Source: an uncultured bacterium (GTDB lineage Bacteria > Bacillota_I > Bacilli_A > RF39 > UBA660). Taken from it: a DNA stretch of 64,000 nt. The stretch is taken from contig CAUERX010000002.1 in the NCBI GenBank assembly GCA_959020415.1, positions 26,368 to 90,367 on the forward strand. Direction: 5' to 3'. The notes under the pieces are model-generated. The model searched no databases, was not told the origin of the DNA, and saw only the letters and a program-made list of their open reading frames with translations. Position numbers and translations under genes: made by a program. Positions 27,677 to 35,179 of this stretch are shown piece after piece (position 1 is the stretch's first letter; each line of letters starts with the position of its first letter).

Positions 27677-28516
27677 TTAATTCAGATGGTGATATTCATT
27701 ATATACTTCACTTTTAGGAATGTTACGGTCTTTAGCGACTAGTTTAATTGCTTCTTTTGAACCTTTTCCTTCTTTTAAATATATATTTATATGGTCAATT
27801 ATTGAAAGATTACTAAAGTCTTTTTCTTCTTTATTACCTTCAATAATTAATACAATTTCACCTTTTAAATTATCAGCAGATTTTATTAATTCTTCAACAG
27901 TTCCTCTAATTACTTCCTCATATCTTTTACTTATTTCTCTAGCAATTGCGCCTTTTCTATTTCCAAAAATGGATTTAATATTGTTTAAAGTTTTTGTAAT
28001 GCGATGTGGAGCTTCATAAAAAACTATAGTAAATGGAGATTCTTTTAATTCTTCTAATTCTTTTTTACGTTTTGTTTCTTTACTGTTTAAAAATCCGTAA
28101 AAGGTAAATGGACCTTCACCTAATCCCGACATTACAACAGCGGGTATTACTGCTGTGGCACCTGGCAAACAGACAACATTATAACCTTTTTTAATAGCTT
28201 CTTTAACTAATATATAACCCGGATCACTAATAACTGGTGTTCCACGATCACTAACTACGGCAACATTTTTCCCTTCTTTTAAATATTCTATTTCTCGATT
28301 GCAATTGCTATTTTCATTATAAAGATGACTCGATATTAACGGCTTTTTAATATTGAAATAGTTTAGTAATTGATTGGTTACTCTAGTATCTTCAGCAAAT
28401 ACTACATCAACTTCTTTTAAAATATTTAAAGCCCGATAAGTTATATCCTCCATATTACCAATTGGCGTTGGAACTATATATAGAGTTGGACTGTTATCAT
28501 AACTTTTTTGACGCAT
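27677..28516 (-). CDS. rsmI: 16S rRNA 2'-O-ribose C1402 methyltransferase
   Basis: 279 residues. YIVPTPIGNMEDITYRAL opens the tetrapyrrole-methylase-like domain. EDTRVT, SDRGTPVISDPG and GPFTFYGFL match RsmI (YabC/YraL). It methylates the ribose of C1402 in the decoding centre. It follows trmN6 by 8 nt, with AGGTGATAAA before the ATG, as in the Bacillus yaaT-yabA-yabB-yabC order. Confidence 0.93.
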   Translation of the reverse strand: MRQKSYDNSPTLYIVPTPIGNMEDITYRALNILKEVDVVFAEDTRVTNQLLNYFNIKKPLISSHLYNENSNCNREIEYLKEGKNVAVVSDRGTPVISDPGYILVKEAIKKGYNVVCLPGATAVIPAVVMSGLGEGPFTFYGFLNSKETKRKKELEELKESPFTIVFYEAPHRITKTLNNIKSIFGNRKGAIAREISKRYEEVIRGTVEELIKSADNLKGEIVLIIEGNKEEKDFSNLSIIDHINIYLKEGKGSKEAIKLVAKDRNIPKSEVYNEYHHLN

Positions 28517-28524
28517 TTTATCAC

Positions 28525-29244
28525 CTACTCAAAATATGATTGAACTTCTTTGGTATAATTGCCATCTTCTTCATGGCTAATTAAGGGCGGCAAAACTTTT
28601 AAACCTTCTTTTCCGTTTTTTTTGCCCTCAACTAAAACGATATTGGCTTCTTTGTTTTCTTTAGGATATACAAATCTAATTTTCTTTGGTTCTAAATTAT
28701 ATTTTCTCATGGTCTCTAAAATATCGGTTAAACGCTCTGGTCTATGGACCATGCCAATAACACCACCATTTTTTAACAGTTTTTTGGCAATTTCACAAAT
28801 TTGATCTAAATTTAAAGTCACTTCATGGCGGGCCAAAGTTTTATAATCATTTTTGTTGAACTTTGAAGTATCATGTACTTTAAAAAAGGGGGGATTACAA
28901 GTAATTATATCAAAAAAATCTGAAGGATATTTTTCCTTTAAGTTATTGATATCTTCATTGATAATTGTAATTTGATCTTTTAAATTATTTAGTTCAACTG
29001 ATTTTTTCGCTAATTGGCTAGATTTACTTTGGATTTCTACTCCAATTATTTTACCGTTGGTTTTGGTTGATAATATCAAAGGTATTGGTGCATTACCAGT
29101 TCCAATATCCATAATTTTTTGAACATTAGAATTAATAGTTATAAAATTAGGAAGTAGAACTGAATCTAATGAAAAGTTAAACATTTCCGTATCTTGATAT
29201 ATTCTTAAATTTTTATACCCTAATAAATAATTAATAACTTCCAA
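28525..29244 (-). CDS. trmN6: tRNA1(Val) adenine-N6-methyltransferase family protein (TrmN6/YabB)
   Basis: 239 residues. The SAM motif is MDIGTGNAPIPL and the catalytic NPPF motif is ITCNPPFF, typical of N6-adenine methyltransferases. It is the orthologue of Bacillus YabB by sequence and position (between ricT and rsmI). It begins directly after the ricT stop. The substrate is assigned by family. Confidence 0.87.
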   Translation of the reverse strand: MEVINYLLGYKNLRIYQDTEMFNFSLDSVLLPNFITINSNVQKIMDIGTGNAPIPLILSTKTNGKIIGVEIQSKSSQLAKKSVELNNLKDQITIINEDINNLKEKYPSDFFDIITCNPPFFKVHDTSKFNKNDYKTLARHEVTLNLDQICEIAKKLLKNGGVIGMVHRPERLTDILETMRKYNLEPKKIRFVYPKENKEANIVLVEGKKNGKEGLKVLPPLISHEEDGNYTKEVQSYFE

Positions 29245-30024
29245 TTACTTGTCCACCATAACGATTCCATGTGATGGCACATCAACTTTATATTGTTGTT
29301 TTAAAATATCTAAGCCAATAACGGTTCCATGACCAAATTCGGTTTTAACTTTATCACCTATTTTGGGTAAACATCCTCGGCAAGATTTATAGTCTTCATC
29401 CTCATACTTTAAGCAACAAAGTAAACGTCCACAAACTCCGTTAATTTTACTAGGATTTAAAGATATGTTTTGATTTTTAGCCATATTTATAGAAACGGTA
29501 TCCAGTTCTTTTAAAAATCTAGCGCAACATAATTGCTGACCACAAGGACCACAACCTCCTACTTCTTTGGCTTTATCACGAACCCCTATTTGTCTTAATT
29601 CGATTCTAACTTTATAAATACTGGCTAATTCCTTGGCTAATTCACGGAAATCCACACGATTATCAGCTAGGAAACGAAATATTAATTTATCACGATCAAA
29701 AGTATAACTAGCATCAATTATTTGCATTTTCATTTTTTTCTTTTGAACCAAGTTACGACATTTGGCAAGGGCGTCTTTGCTATCTTTGAGATTTTTCATA
29801 TGTCTTTTATAATCATCTTTACTAGAAATTCTAACTACTCGTTTTAGTTCACTTTTTAAAGCTTCTGGGCTGATTTCAATTCTATTGTTAATAACTTTAC
29901 CAAATTGTAATCCTTGATCGGTTTCAACAATAACAGTGACATTTTTCTTTAATTTGTAGCCGTTTGGATCGAAATAATAAATGCGTCCATATTCTTTAAA
30001 AGAAACACCCACAACTTCTATCAT
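29245..30024 (-). CDS. ricT: PSP1-domain protein RicT (YaaT)
   Basis: 259 residues with the PSP1 core and the Cys-rich run GGCGPCGQQLCCARFL, then GRLLCCL and SCRGC, which bind Fe-S clusters in the Bacillus Y-complex (RicA-RicF-RicT). That complex promotes RNase Y mRNA processing and affects competence and sporulation, consistent with the comK and spoVT genes here. Its start ATG overlaps the holB stop (ATGA). RicA and RicF are not in this window. Confidence 0.92.
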   Translation of the reverse strand: MIEVVGVSFKEYGRIYYFDPNGYKLKKNVTVIVETDQGLQFGKVINNRIEISPEALKSELKRVVRISSKDDYKRHMKNLKDSKDALAKCRNLVQKKKMKMQIIDASYTFDRDKLIFRFLADNRVDFRELAKELASIYKVRIELRQIGVRDKAKEVGGCGPCGQQLCCARFLKELDTVSINMAKNQNISLNPSKINGVCGRLLCCLKYEDEDYKSCRGCLPKIGDKVKTEFGHGTVIGLDILKQQYKVDVPSHGIVMVDK

Positions 30025-30971
30025 TGTATCCCTCCTTCCAAAGTGATAATTAACTTGTCCATAAGTAAGCTCGTATTAGCATTATATTTAATTTTTTCTT
30101 TAAATTCGGTAATTATATTTAATTTTTTACTAATGGTTTTTAAATTGTTTTTGCCCGCAATGTATTCAATATCATTCTTATAATCAACAAATATTTCTAA
30201 ATTACGATTAGTTAAATAATTTAAAATATCTTTATAATATAATGCCATAATGTCAAAAGCAATCAATAAATCTTCTTTTGATTTAATATAATCATGCCAT
30301 AACTTTTGCATATATATTATAGTATCAATTTTGTTTTTTTCATAATAATTAACAAATTTTATAACTTTTTCATATTTTTCTAATTCCTCTTCAGCCGCGG
30401 CGATTTCACCTTTGCAAAGAAGATGACGTAGACGCGCTAAAGTTTTTTCTTCTTTAAAATCTTGTTTTTCTTCTTTTAATTTTATTATTTGACAACGGGA
30501 TCTAATTGTTTCCAATACTTGATAAATGTTCTCGGTTATTAAAATAGCAATTATTCCCTCTTCTGGTTCTTCTAAAAATTTTAAAATTGAGTTGGCTGCT
30601 TGTTTATTTAATTTGTCAGCACCATTTATTATATATATTTTTTTATTACCAATAATAGCTTTTTTATTAAATTCTTCCTGAAGCTTTTGGAGTTGATCCT
30701 TTTTTATCCACATTCCATCAGGAGATATGATTTCTATTTCTGGAAAGTTACCACTTTCAATTACTTCACATTGTTTGCAATCCTGACAATTTTTATTATT
30801 AGTATAACTATGTGGGCAAGAAATAGTTTTAACAAATGAAAATATTAAGTTAAAACTATCATAAAAACCATTGGTCTCAAAAAGATATGCATGCGAATAT
30901 TTATTTTTTAAAGCGGCATTTCTTAATATTCTATACACTATTGGTTGTAGGTTTTGATATTCATCTAACAT
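30021..30971 (-). CDS. holB: DNA polymerase III subunit delta'
   Basis: 316 residues. HAYLFETNGF replaces a true Walker A, as usual for delta'. A zinc-type cluster CPHS...CQDCKQC and the clamp-loader SRC motif (RSRCQIIKL) follow. It is part of the clamp loader with DnaX, encoded nearby. The stop TGA is followed at once by TAG. The order recR-bofA-holB-ricT matches Bacilli, although tmk and yaaQ, often before holB, are absent. Confidence 0.9.
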   Translation of the reverse strand: MLDEYQNLQPIVYRILRNAALKNKYSHAYLFETNGFYDSFNLIFSFVKTISCPHSYTNNKNCQDCKQCEVIESGNFPEIEIISPDGMWIKKDQLQKLQEEFNKKAIIGNKKIYIINGADKLNKQAANSILKFLEEPEEGIIAILITENIYQVLETIRSRCQIIKLKEEKQDFKEEKTLARLRHLLCKGEIAAAEEELEKYEKVIKFVNYYEKNKIDTIIYMQKLWHDYIKSKEDLLIAFDIMALYYKDILNYLTNRNLEIFVDYKNDIEYIAGKNNLKTISKKLNIITEFKEKIKYNANTSLLMDKLIITLEGGIQ

Positions 30972-30982
30972 CTTTCATCTCC

Positions 30983-31168
30983 CTAATAAACTAGCAATCT
31001 AATTACTATTAAAGCTATTAATCCTGGTAAACCAAGGATTGTAAGTATTAATACAGTTATTATATTTATTGGAATTATAGCGGCTGCGGGTACTAATATG
31101 TTATAACCATATAACATGAAAAAACCCATAAGTAGCCTTTTAAATGCACGTGTAATTTTTGATAGCAT
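30983..31168 (-). CDS. bofA: BofA-like membrane protein
   Basis: 61 residues from ATG 31168 (MLSKITRAF), preceded by GAGGTGGA. The C-terminal half, IPINIITVLILTILGLPGL, matches the signature of BofA, the pro-sigma-K processing inhibitor of Bacillus. Location just after recR agrees. Two membrane segments. In a lineage with few sporulation genes it may have another role. Confidence 0.78.
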   Translation of the reverse strand: MLSKITRAFKRLLMGFFMLYGYNILVPAAAIIPINIITVLILTILGLPGLIALIVIRLLVY

Positions 31169-31205
31169 ATTCCACCTCAATAAATTATATAAAATTTATA
31201 ATAAT

Positions 31206-31802
31206 TTATGAGATTTGACTACGCTCTGATAATGCTATTTCTAAAGTTAATGGATCTATATAGTCAATATCAGCACCTATAGGGATTCCATGAGCAATTT
31301 TAGAAATTACGACATCTCTTCCTTCAAGTATTTTTCGAATATATAAAGCGGTGGTTTCACCTTCAACTGTTGGTTTAACAGCAAGTATTATTTCTTTAAT
31401 GTCTTCTTTTTCTATTCTCTTTAATAATGAAGCAATATTTATATCTTCAGGATTAATCCCATCTAATGGAGAAATTAATCCGCCAAGAACATGGTAAAGT
31501 CCATTATATGTTCCTATTTTTTCAAATAAAACAATATTTTTACTTTCTTCAACAACACAAAGAACATTTGTATCACGACTTTCGTCTTTACAAATGTCAC
31601 ATTCGTTATCTTCTGAAAGATTACCACATTTTTCACATTTTTTTATTTTAGTTTTACTGTTTTCTAATGAAGTAGTAAATAACTGAATTGTTTCATCGTC
31701 CATGTTTAAACATGAAAGTGCTAAACGTTCGGCTGTTTTTTCGCCAATTCCTGGAAATTTTTTAAAACATTCAATTAAATTGGTAATTGTTCGTGGATAC
31801 AT
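31206..31802 (-). CDS. recR: recombination mediator RecR
   Basis: 198 residues. A helix-hairpin-helix motif (FPGIGEKTAERLA) is followed by the zinc finger CEKCGNLSEDNECDIC, then a Toprim domain (VLCVVEESKN). RecR with RecO and RecF loads RecA at gaps; recF lies 8 kb away. It starts immediately after the ybaB stop. Confidence 0.96.
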   Translation of the reverse strand: MYPRTITNLIECFKKFPGIGEKTAERLALSCLNMDDETIQLFTTSLENSKTKIKKCEKCGNLSEDNECDICKDESRDTNVLCVVEESKNIVLFEKIGTYNGLYHVLGGLISPLDGINPEDINIASLLKRIEKEDIKEIILAVKPTVEGETTALYIRKILEGRDVVISKIAHGIPIGADIDYIDPLTLEIALSERSQIS

Positions 31803-32099
31803 TTAAAATAATCCTGGCATTCCTTGAGTATATTTACCCATTTTTTGTTCAGTCATTTCATCGACTTTTTTACTAGCTTCATTTACAGCGACTAAAATCA
31901 TATCTTCAAGCATTTCTATTTCATCGCTTTCGATATTATTAGTATCAATTTTTACTTTTGTAAGTTTTTTATTTCCCTTCATTTCAACGGTGACAAATGA
32001 TGATTTGCCTTCGAAGACAGAGTTATCGATTTCCTCTTTTGCATTCATCATATCTTTTTGCATTTTTTGTGCTTGTTTCATCATAGCTTGTATATTCAT
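31803..32099 (-). CDS. ybaB: YbaB/EbfC nucleoid-associated protein
   Basis: 98 residues. The N-terminus MNIQAMMKQAQKMQKDM and a middle with MLEDMILVAVNEA are typical of YbaB/EbfC DNA-binding dimers. It lies between dnaX and recR, its near-universal position. Confidence 0.95.
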   Translation of the reverse strand: MNIQAMMKQAQKMQKDMMNAKEEIDNSVFEGKSSFVTVEMKGNKKLTKVKIDTNNIESDEIEMLEDMILVAVNEASKKVDEMTEQKMGKYTQGMPGLF

Positions 32100-32113
32100 A
32101 TTATCTTCCTTTC

Positions 32114-33826
32114 CTAATTATATTCAATTATATCTTTGAAAACGCTGAATTCACTTTTCTCGTCGTCTTCTTTAAATAGATCAGCTATATTTATTTTTTC
32201 TTCTTGATAAGTATATTCTTTTATTTTACTATTAAATTCATTTTTTATAATTTCCCAGCTATCTACATCAGTAGCTATAGCTTTATATTTATTGTCTAAA
32301 GCTTTAGTTAAAACTTCTTCTATGTTTAATATATTTTCATTAAATAGGTTAGCCATTCGTTCATTTTTGTAAACAAAGATTAAATTTTTTTCACTGGCAG
32401 CTTTCAAAGTTCCATCTAAAACCATACCAGCATATTTACCGAAATCTGGATCAAGTAGAAAGTCATTTAACGAAAGTATCCTTTGTTTTATTGCCATAGC
32501 GACCTTTTTATTAAAATTTGCTAAAGTGTTATTAATTCGAATTTCTTTTATTTCGTTTAATTTATCATAGTCTACTTGTTTGTTTTTGGGCGTTATTTCT
32601 TTTACTGTTTCAACTTTTTCGTCCTGAGATTTTACTATTTCTATTTTGGTGCCCAATTCTGATGATTTAACATCTGTTTTCTTTTCTTTTGTATTTTCAG
32701 CAAGCTTAGGTATTGGTTCTTCTTTGGTTTCTTCTAATTTAACCTGTTTTTCACCAATTTCTGTTTTACCTAACATTTTAATAATTGCTAATTCGAGTAA
32801 TAGTTTTGTATTGCTTGCTTGATGCATTTCTATTGTACAATCATTTAGTTTATCTATATAATCTAAAATCGTCTCGCTATTAATAATATTTACTAATTCG
32901 TTATAAATTTCAAAATTACTGTTAATAGTTTTGAAATATTCGGGTGCTTTTAAACAAAGAAGAATATTTCTCATAAAAGTAGTTATCTCTTCGGTTAATT
33001 TAACAAAATTCTTACCACTATCATTATAAAAATCTAACTTTTTAAAAATATTTTCTAAGTCGCCTTTTATTATTAAGTTTATAAAGAACTTCAAATCTTT
33101 TGGCGTTAACGTACCGTTAATATCATGTATGTCTGTAGCAGTTATTTTAGATTCTGAATATGCCACGGCTTGATCTAGCATTCCAATTGAATCTCTCATC
33201 CCGCCATCAGATAAACGAGCTATTTCGTATAAAGCAGATTCTTCTATATCAATGTTTTCGTTATTAGCAATTTCTGATAATCTTTTAACGATGTTATTTT
33301 CACTTATTTTTTTAAAATCTAAACGTTGACACCTTGATAATATTGTTTCAGGGATTTTATGAGGATCGGTTGTTGCTAAAACAAATATAATATGCGCTGG
33401 GGGTTCTTCTAAAGTTTTTAGCAGAGCATTAAAAGCTCCAGTTGTTAACATATGAACCTCATCGATAATATAAACTTTATATTTTCCATAGGATGGAACA
33501 AGATTAACCTTATTACGAAGTTCTCGAATTTCGTCAACTCCATTATTAGATGCTGCATCAATTTCAATAATATCACTATTATTGGGGACTGTACAACTAG
33601 TGCATTTTCCACAAGGATTGCCTTTTTCTAAACTTTCACAATTTACCATTTTAGCAAATATTTTAGCGACACTCGTCTTTCCAGTTCCTCTAGGTCCTGC
33701 AAATAGATAAGCATGATTAATTTTATTATTTAAAATAGAATTTTTAATTATTTTGACAATTGTATCTTGTCCACCAACTTCATCTAGGTTTTTTGGTCTA
33801 TATTTTCTATACAATGCTTGATACAT
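32114..33826 (-). CDS. dnaX: DNA polymerase III subunit gamma/tau
   Basis: 570 residues. Walker A is GPRGTGKTSVAK, the zinc cluster CGKCTSC, the Walker B-type DEVHML, and the sensor SRCQRLDFK. A charged Lys/Glu linker (about 370-420) precedes the tau C-terminal region that binds PolC and DnaB. No A-rich slippery frameshift site with a nearby stop was seen, so a shorter gamma form is not predicted here. Confidence 0.95.
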   Translation of the reverse strand: MYQALYRKYRPKNLDEVGGQDTIVKIIKNSILNNKINHAYLFAGPRGTGKTSVAKIFAKMVNCESLEKGNPCGKCTSCTVPNNSDIIEIDAASNNGVDEIRELRNKVNLVPSYGKYKVYIIDEVHMLTTGAFNALLKTLEEPPAHIIFVLATTDPHKIPETILSRCQRLDFKKISENNIVKRLSEIANNENIDIEESALYEIARLSDGGMRDSIGMLDQAVAYSESKITATDIHDINGTLTPKDLKFFINLIIKGDLENIFKKLDFYNDSGKNFVKLTEEITTFMRNILLCLKAPEYFKTINSNFEIYNELVNIINSETILDYIDKLNDCTIEMHQASNTKLLLELAIIKMLGKTEIGEKQVKLEETKEEPIPKLAENTKEKKTDVKSSELGTKIEIVKSQDEKVETVKEITPKNKQVDYDKLNEIKEIRINNTLANFNKKVAMAIKQRILSLNDFLLDPDFGKYAGMVLDGTLKAASEKNLIFVYKNERMANLFNENILNIEEVLTKALDNKYKAIATDVDSWEIIKNEFNSKIKEYTYQEEKINIADLFKEDDEKSEFSVFKDIIEYN

Positions 33827-33861
33827 TTAATCACCCTCTAAAACTATTATAATTATAACAT

Positions 33862-33870
33862 TTATCCACA
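33862..33870 (+). promoter_or_regulatory. perfect DnaA box upstream of dnaX
   Basis: TTATCCACA, an exact consensus DnaA box, lies in the dnaX-tadA gap 36 nt from the dnaX start. It could let DnaA influence dnaX transcription; this is inference. Confidence 0.4.
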
Positions 33871-33892
33871 ACAAAAGGAAATAACTTTACAC

Positions 33893-34297
33893 TTATTTCC
33901 TTTTATTTTCGAAAAACTTTTTTAATAATGTTTGGGACTCTTCTAGTCCTTCTTCCAATTTTTTAAATGTTGATTTTGAAATATTTTCTTTAAATCTAGG
34001 AGCAGCAAAAAATACTTTTTTTATACGTGCTTGTTCAATTGCTCCTTGACACATTTTACAAGGTTCTAGAGTAACATACATTTCACAATTGTTTAAATAC
34101 CAATTTTGTTTCTTTTTGCAAGCTTTTTCCACAGCATTTACTTCAGCATGTCTAGTTACTAATTTGGTTTTTTCTTTTGTATTATGTGCTTTGGCTATTA
34201 CCTTACCATTTTCCACAATTATAGCTCCGACAGGAACATCATCGGTTAATAAAGATTTTTGGGCTTCTTTAAAAGCCAATTTCATATATTTATTCAT
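33893..34297 (-). CDS. tadA: tRNA-specific adenosine deaminase
   Basis: About 134 residues from ATG 34297 (MNKYMKLAFKEAQ), with AGGTGATAAA upstream. A longer frame to 34324 would run into the SRP RNA and is rejected. The catalytic zinc motifs are HAEVNAVEKAC and PCKMCQGAI. It makes inosine at the wobble position of tRNA(Arg) ACG. The SRP RNA-tadA-dnaX neighbourhood parallels Bacillus (tadA-scr-dnaX), with tadA and the RNA swapped. Confidence 0.94.
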   Translation of the reverse strand: MNKYMKLAFKEAQKSLLTDDVPVGAIIVENGKVIAKAHNTKEKTKLVTRHAEVNAVEKACKKKQNWYLNNCEMYVTLEPCKMCQGAIEQARIKKVFFAAPRFKENISKSTFKKLEEGLEESQTLLKKFFENKRK

Positions 34298-34313
34298 TTT
34301 ATCACCTAAATAA

Positions 34314-34389
34314 AAGGTACACACGTTTAGTGACCCTTAAGGCTGCTGTCTTCCGACTCTGACCTGGTTCAGATATAAACGTTGTACCT
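34314..34389 (-). ncRNA. ffs: signal recognition particle RNA, small 4.5S-like form
   Basis: The minus strand contains GGTCAGAGTCGGAAGACAGC and then AGCC, the conserved SRP RNA apical loop (GGAAG tetraloop region with symmetric AGCA-type internal loop). Outer arms GGTACAACGTTTA and TAAACGTGTGTACC close a hairpin of about 76 nt, followed by TTTTATTT. It lacks room for an Alu domain, so it is the minimal 4.5S type rather than the roughly 270-nt Bacillus scRNA. A promoter lies at 34,395-34,423. Confidence 0.9.
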
Positions 34390-34394
34390 AAATA

Positions 34395-34423
34395 ATAATA
34401 TAATATTTTAATAAAAAAAGCAA
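34395..34423 (-). promoter_or_regulatory. promoter of the SRP RNA
   Basis: Minus-strand TTGCTT (34418-34423) and TATTAT (34395-34400) with a 17-nt spacer. This places the start site at about 34,388, the 5' end of the RNA hairpin. Confidence 0.6.
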
Positions 34424-34525
34424 CTGTAATAATGTTTTATATGAAATATTATTTATATTTGTATATTTTGGTGATTAAAGTGAGTTTTTGTGGATTTAGT
34501 CGGGCTAAAAAATAACATATCTCAA

Positions 34526-34541
34526 GGTTTCACGTGAAACA
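34526..34541. promoter_or_regulatory. parS site 1
   Basis: GGTTTCACGTGAAACA: 15 of 16 positions match the consensus TGTTTCACGTGAAACA. Confidence 0.88.
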
Positions 34542-34647
34542 TAGTTCAATCGTAATAAAACATAAATATGAATGTTAACAGTTTTTATTTATTCCGGCAA
34601 AGCTTATTCTATCATTTGGTAACGATATTTTCGTTACATTACGAAGA

Positions 34648-34656
34648 TTATCCACA
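34648..34656 (+). promoter_or_regulatory. perfect DnaA box within the parS island
   Basis: TTATCCACA, an exact consensus match, between parS sites 1 and 2. Confidence 0.5.
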
Positions 34657-34685
34657 TTTTTTATTATTTGAGTTAGTTTGTTTTA

Positions 34686-34701
34686 TGTTTCACGTGAAAC
34701 A
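34686..34701. promoter_or_regulatory. parS site 2
   Basis: TGTTTCACGTGAAACA, a perfect consensus match. Confidence 0.95.
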
Positions 34702-34975
34702 TTATATGTTTTTTTCTATTTTTTGATAGATTATTTACTTAAAAAATATAAGATTGGAACTTTATTTTCTGAAAACAAAATATAATTTAAAGATGGTTTC
34801 ACACAAAACATAAAATGATTTTAAATAAAAAATGTAAATTGCATAATACTTACACTACAGTTGTTAAAAATTTTCTTAAACTAATTTTGTTAAAACAGTC
34901 GCTCTCTTTCCCACACTTTTTTTTATTAAAAATACAGTTTTAAGTATTTAATTAGTTTAAAAGAGCTCCATATAA

Positions 34976-34991
34976 TGTTTCACGTGAAACA
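34976..34991. promoter_or_regulatory. parS site 3
   Basis: TGTTTCACGTGAAACA, a perfect consensus match. Confidence 0.95.
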
Positions 34992-35072
34992 TTATAAATA
35001 GCAAATAACCGTATAGTCTATTTTCTATACTTTCCGATGATTTTGGTGATTTATTAAATACTATATCTTAGA

Positions 35073-35088
35073 TGTTTCACGTGAAACT
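35073..35088. promoter_or_regulatory. parS site 4
   Basis: TGTTTCACGTGAAACT: 15 of 16 positions match the consensus. Confidence 0.9.
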
Positions 35089-35115
35089 ATAAACTATATA
35101 ATTTTTGTACGTCAA

Positions 35116-35131
35116 TGTTTCACGTGAAACA
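35116..35131. promoter_or_regulatory. parS site 5
   Basis: TGTTTCACGTGAAACA, a perfect consensus match, 34 nt from the gyrA stop codon. Confidence 0.95.
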
Positions 35132-35151
35132 TAGCTGTAATTTTATCAGGT

Positions 35152-35179
35152 AAAAAAGATATACCTATTTTGGTATATC
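35152..35179 (-). terminator. gyrA terminator
   Basis: GATATACC/GGTATATC with a 6-nt loop and then TTTTTT on the minus strand. The gyrA stop TAG is in the loop. Confidence 0.8.

Larger units (their letters stand above)
34424..35151. other. intergenic parS island between the SRP RNA and gyrA
   Basis: About 730 bp with no coding potential. It holds five near-perfect parS palindromes, listed separately, a degenerate sixth (GGTTTCACACAAAACA, 34,795-34,810) and one perfect DnaA box. The region is very AT-rich. It lies 9-10 kb from dnaA and would be the main ParB loading centre on this side of the origin. Confidence 0.75.

Noticed and set aside
34298..34324. Extended N-terminus of TadA
   Set aside because: It overlaps the end of the SRP RNA hairpin; the ATG at 34297 has a good ribosome binding site and matches the family start.
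34795..34810. Sixth parS site
   Set aside because: Four mismatches out of 16, including the central CGTG core, so binding is doubtful.
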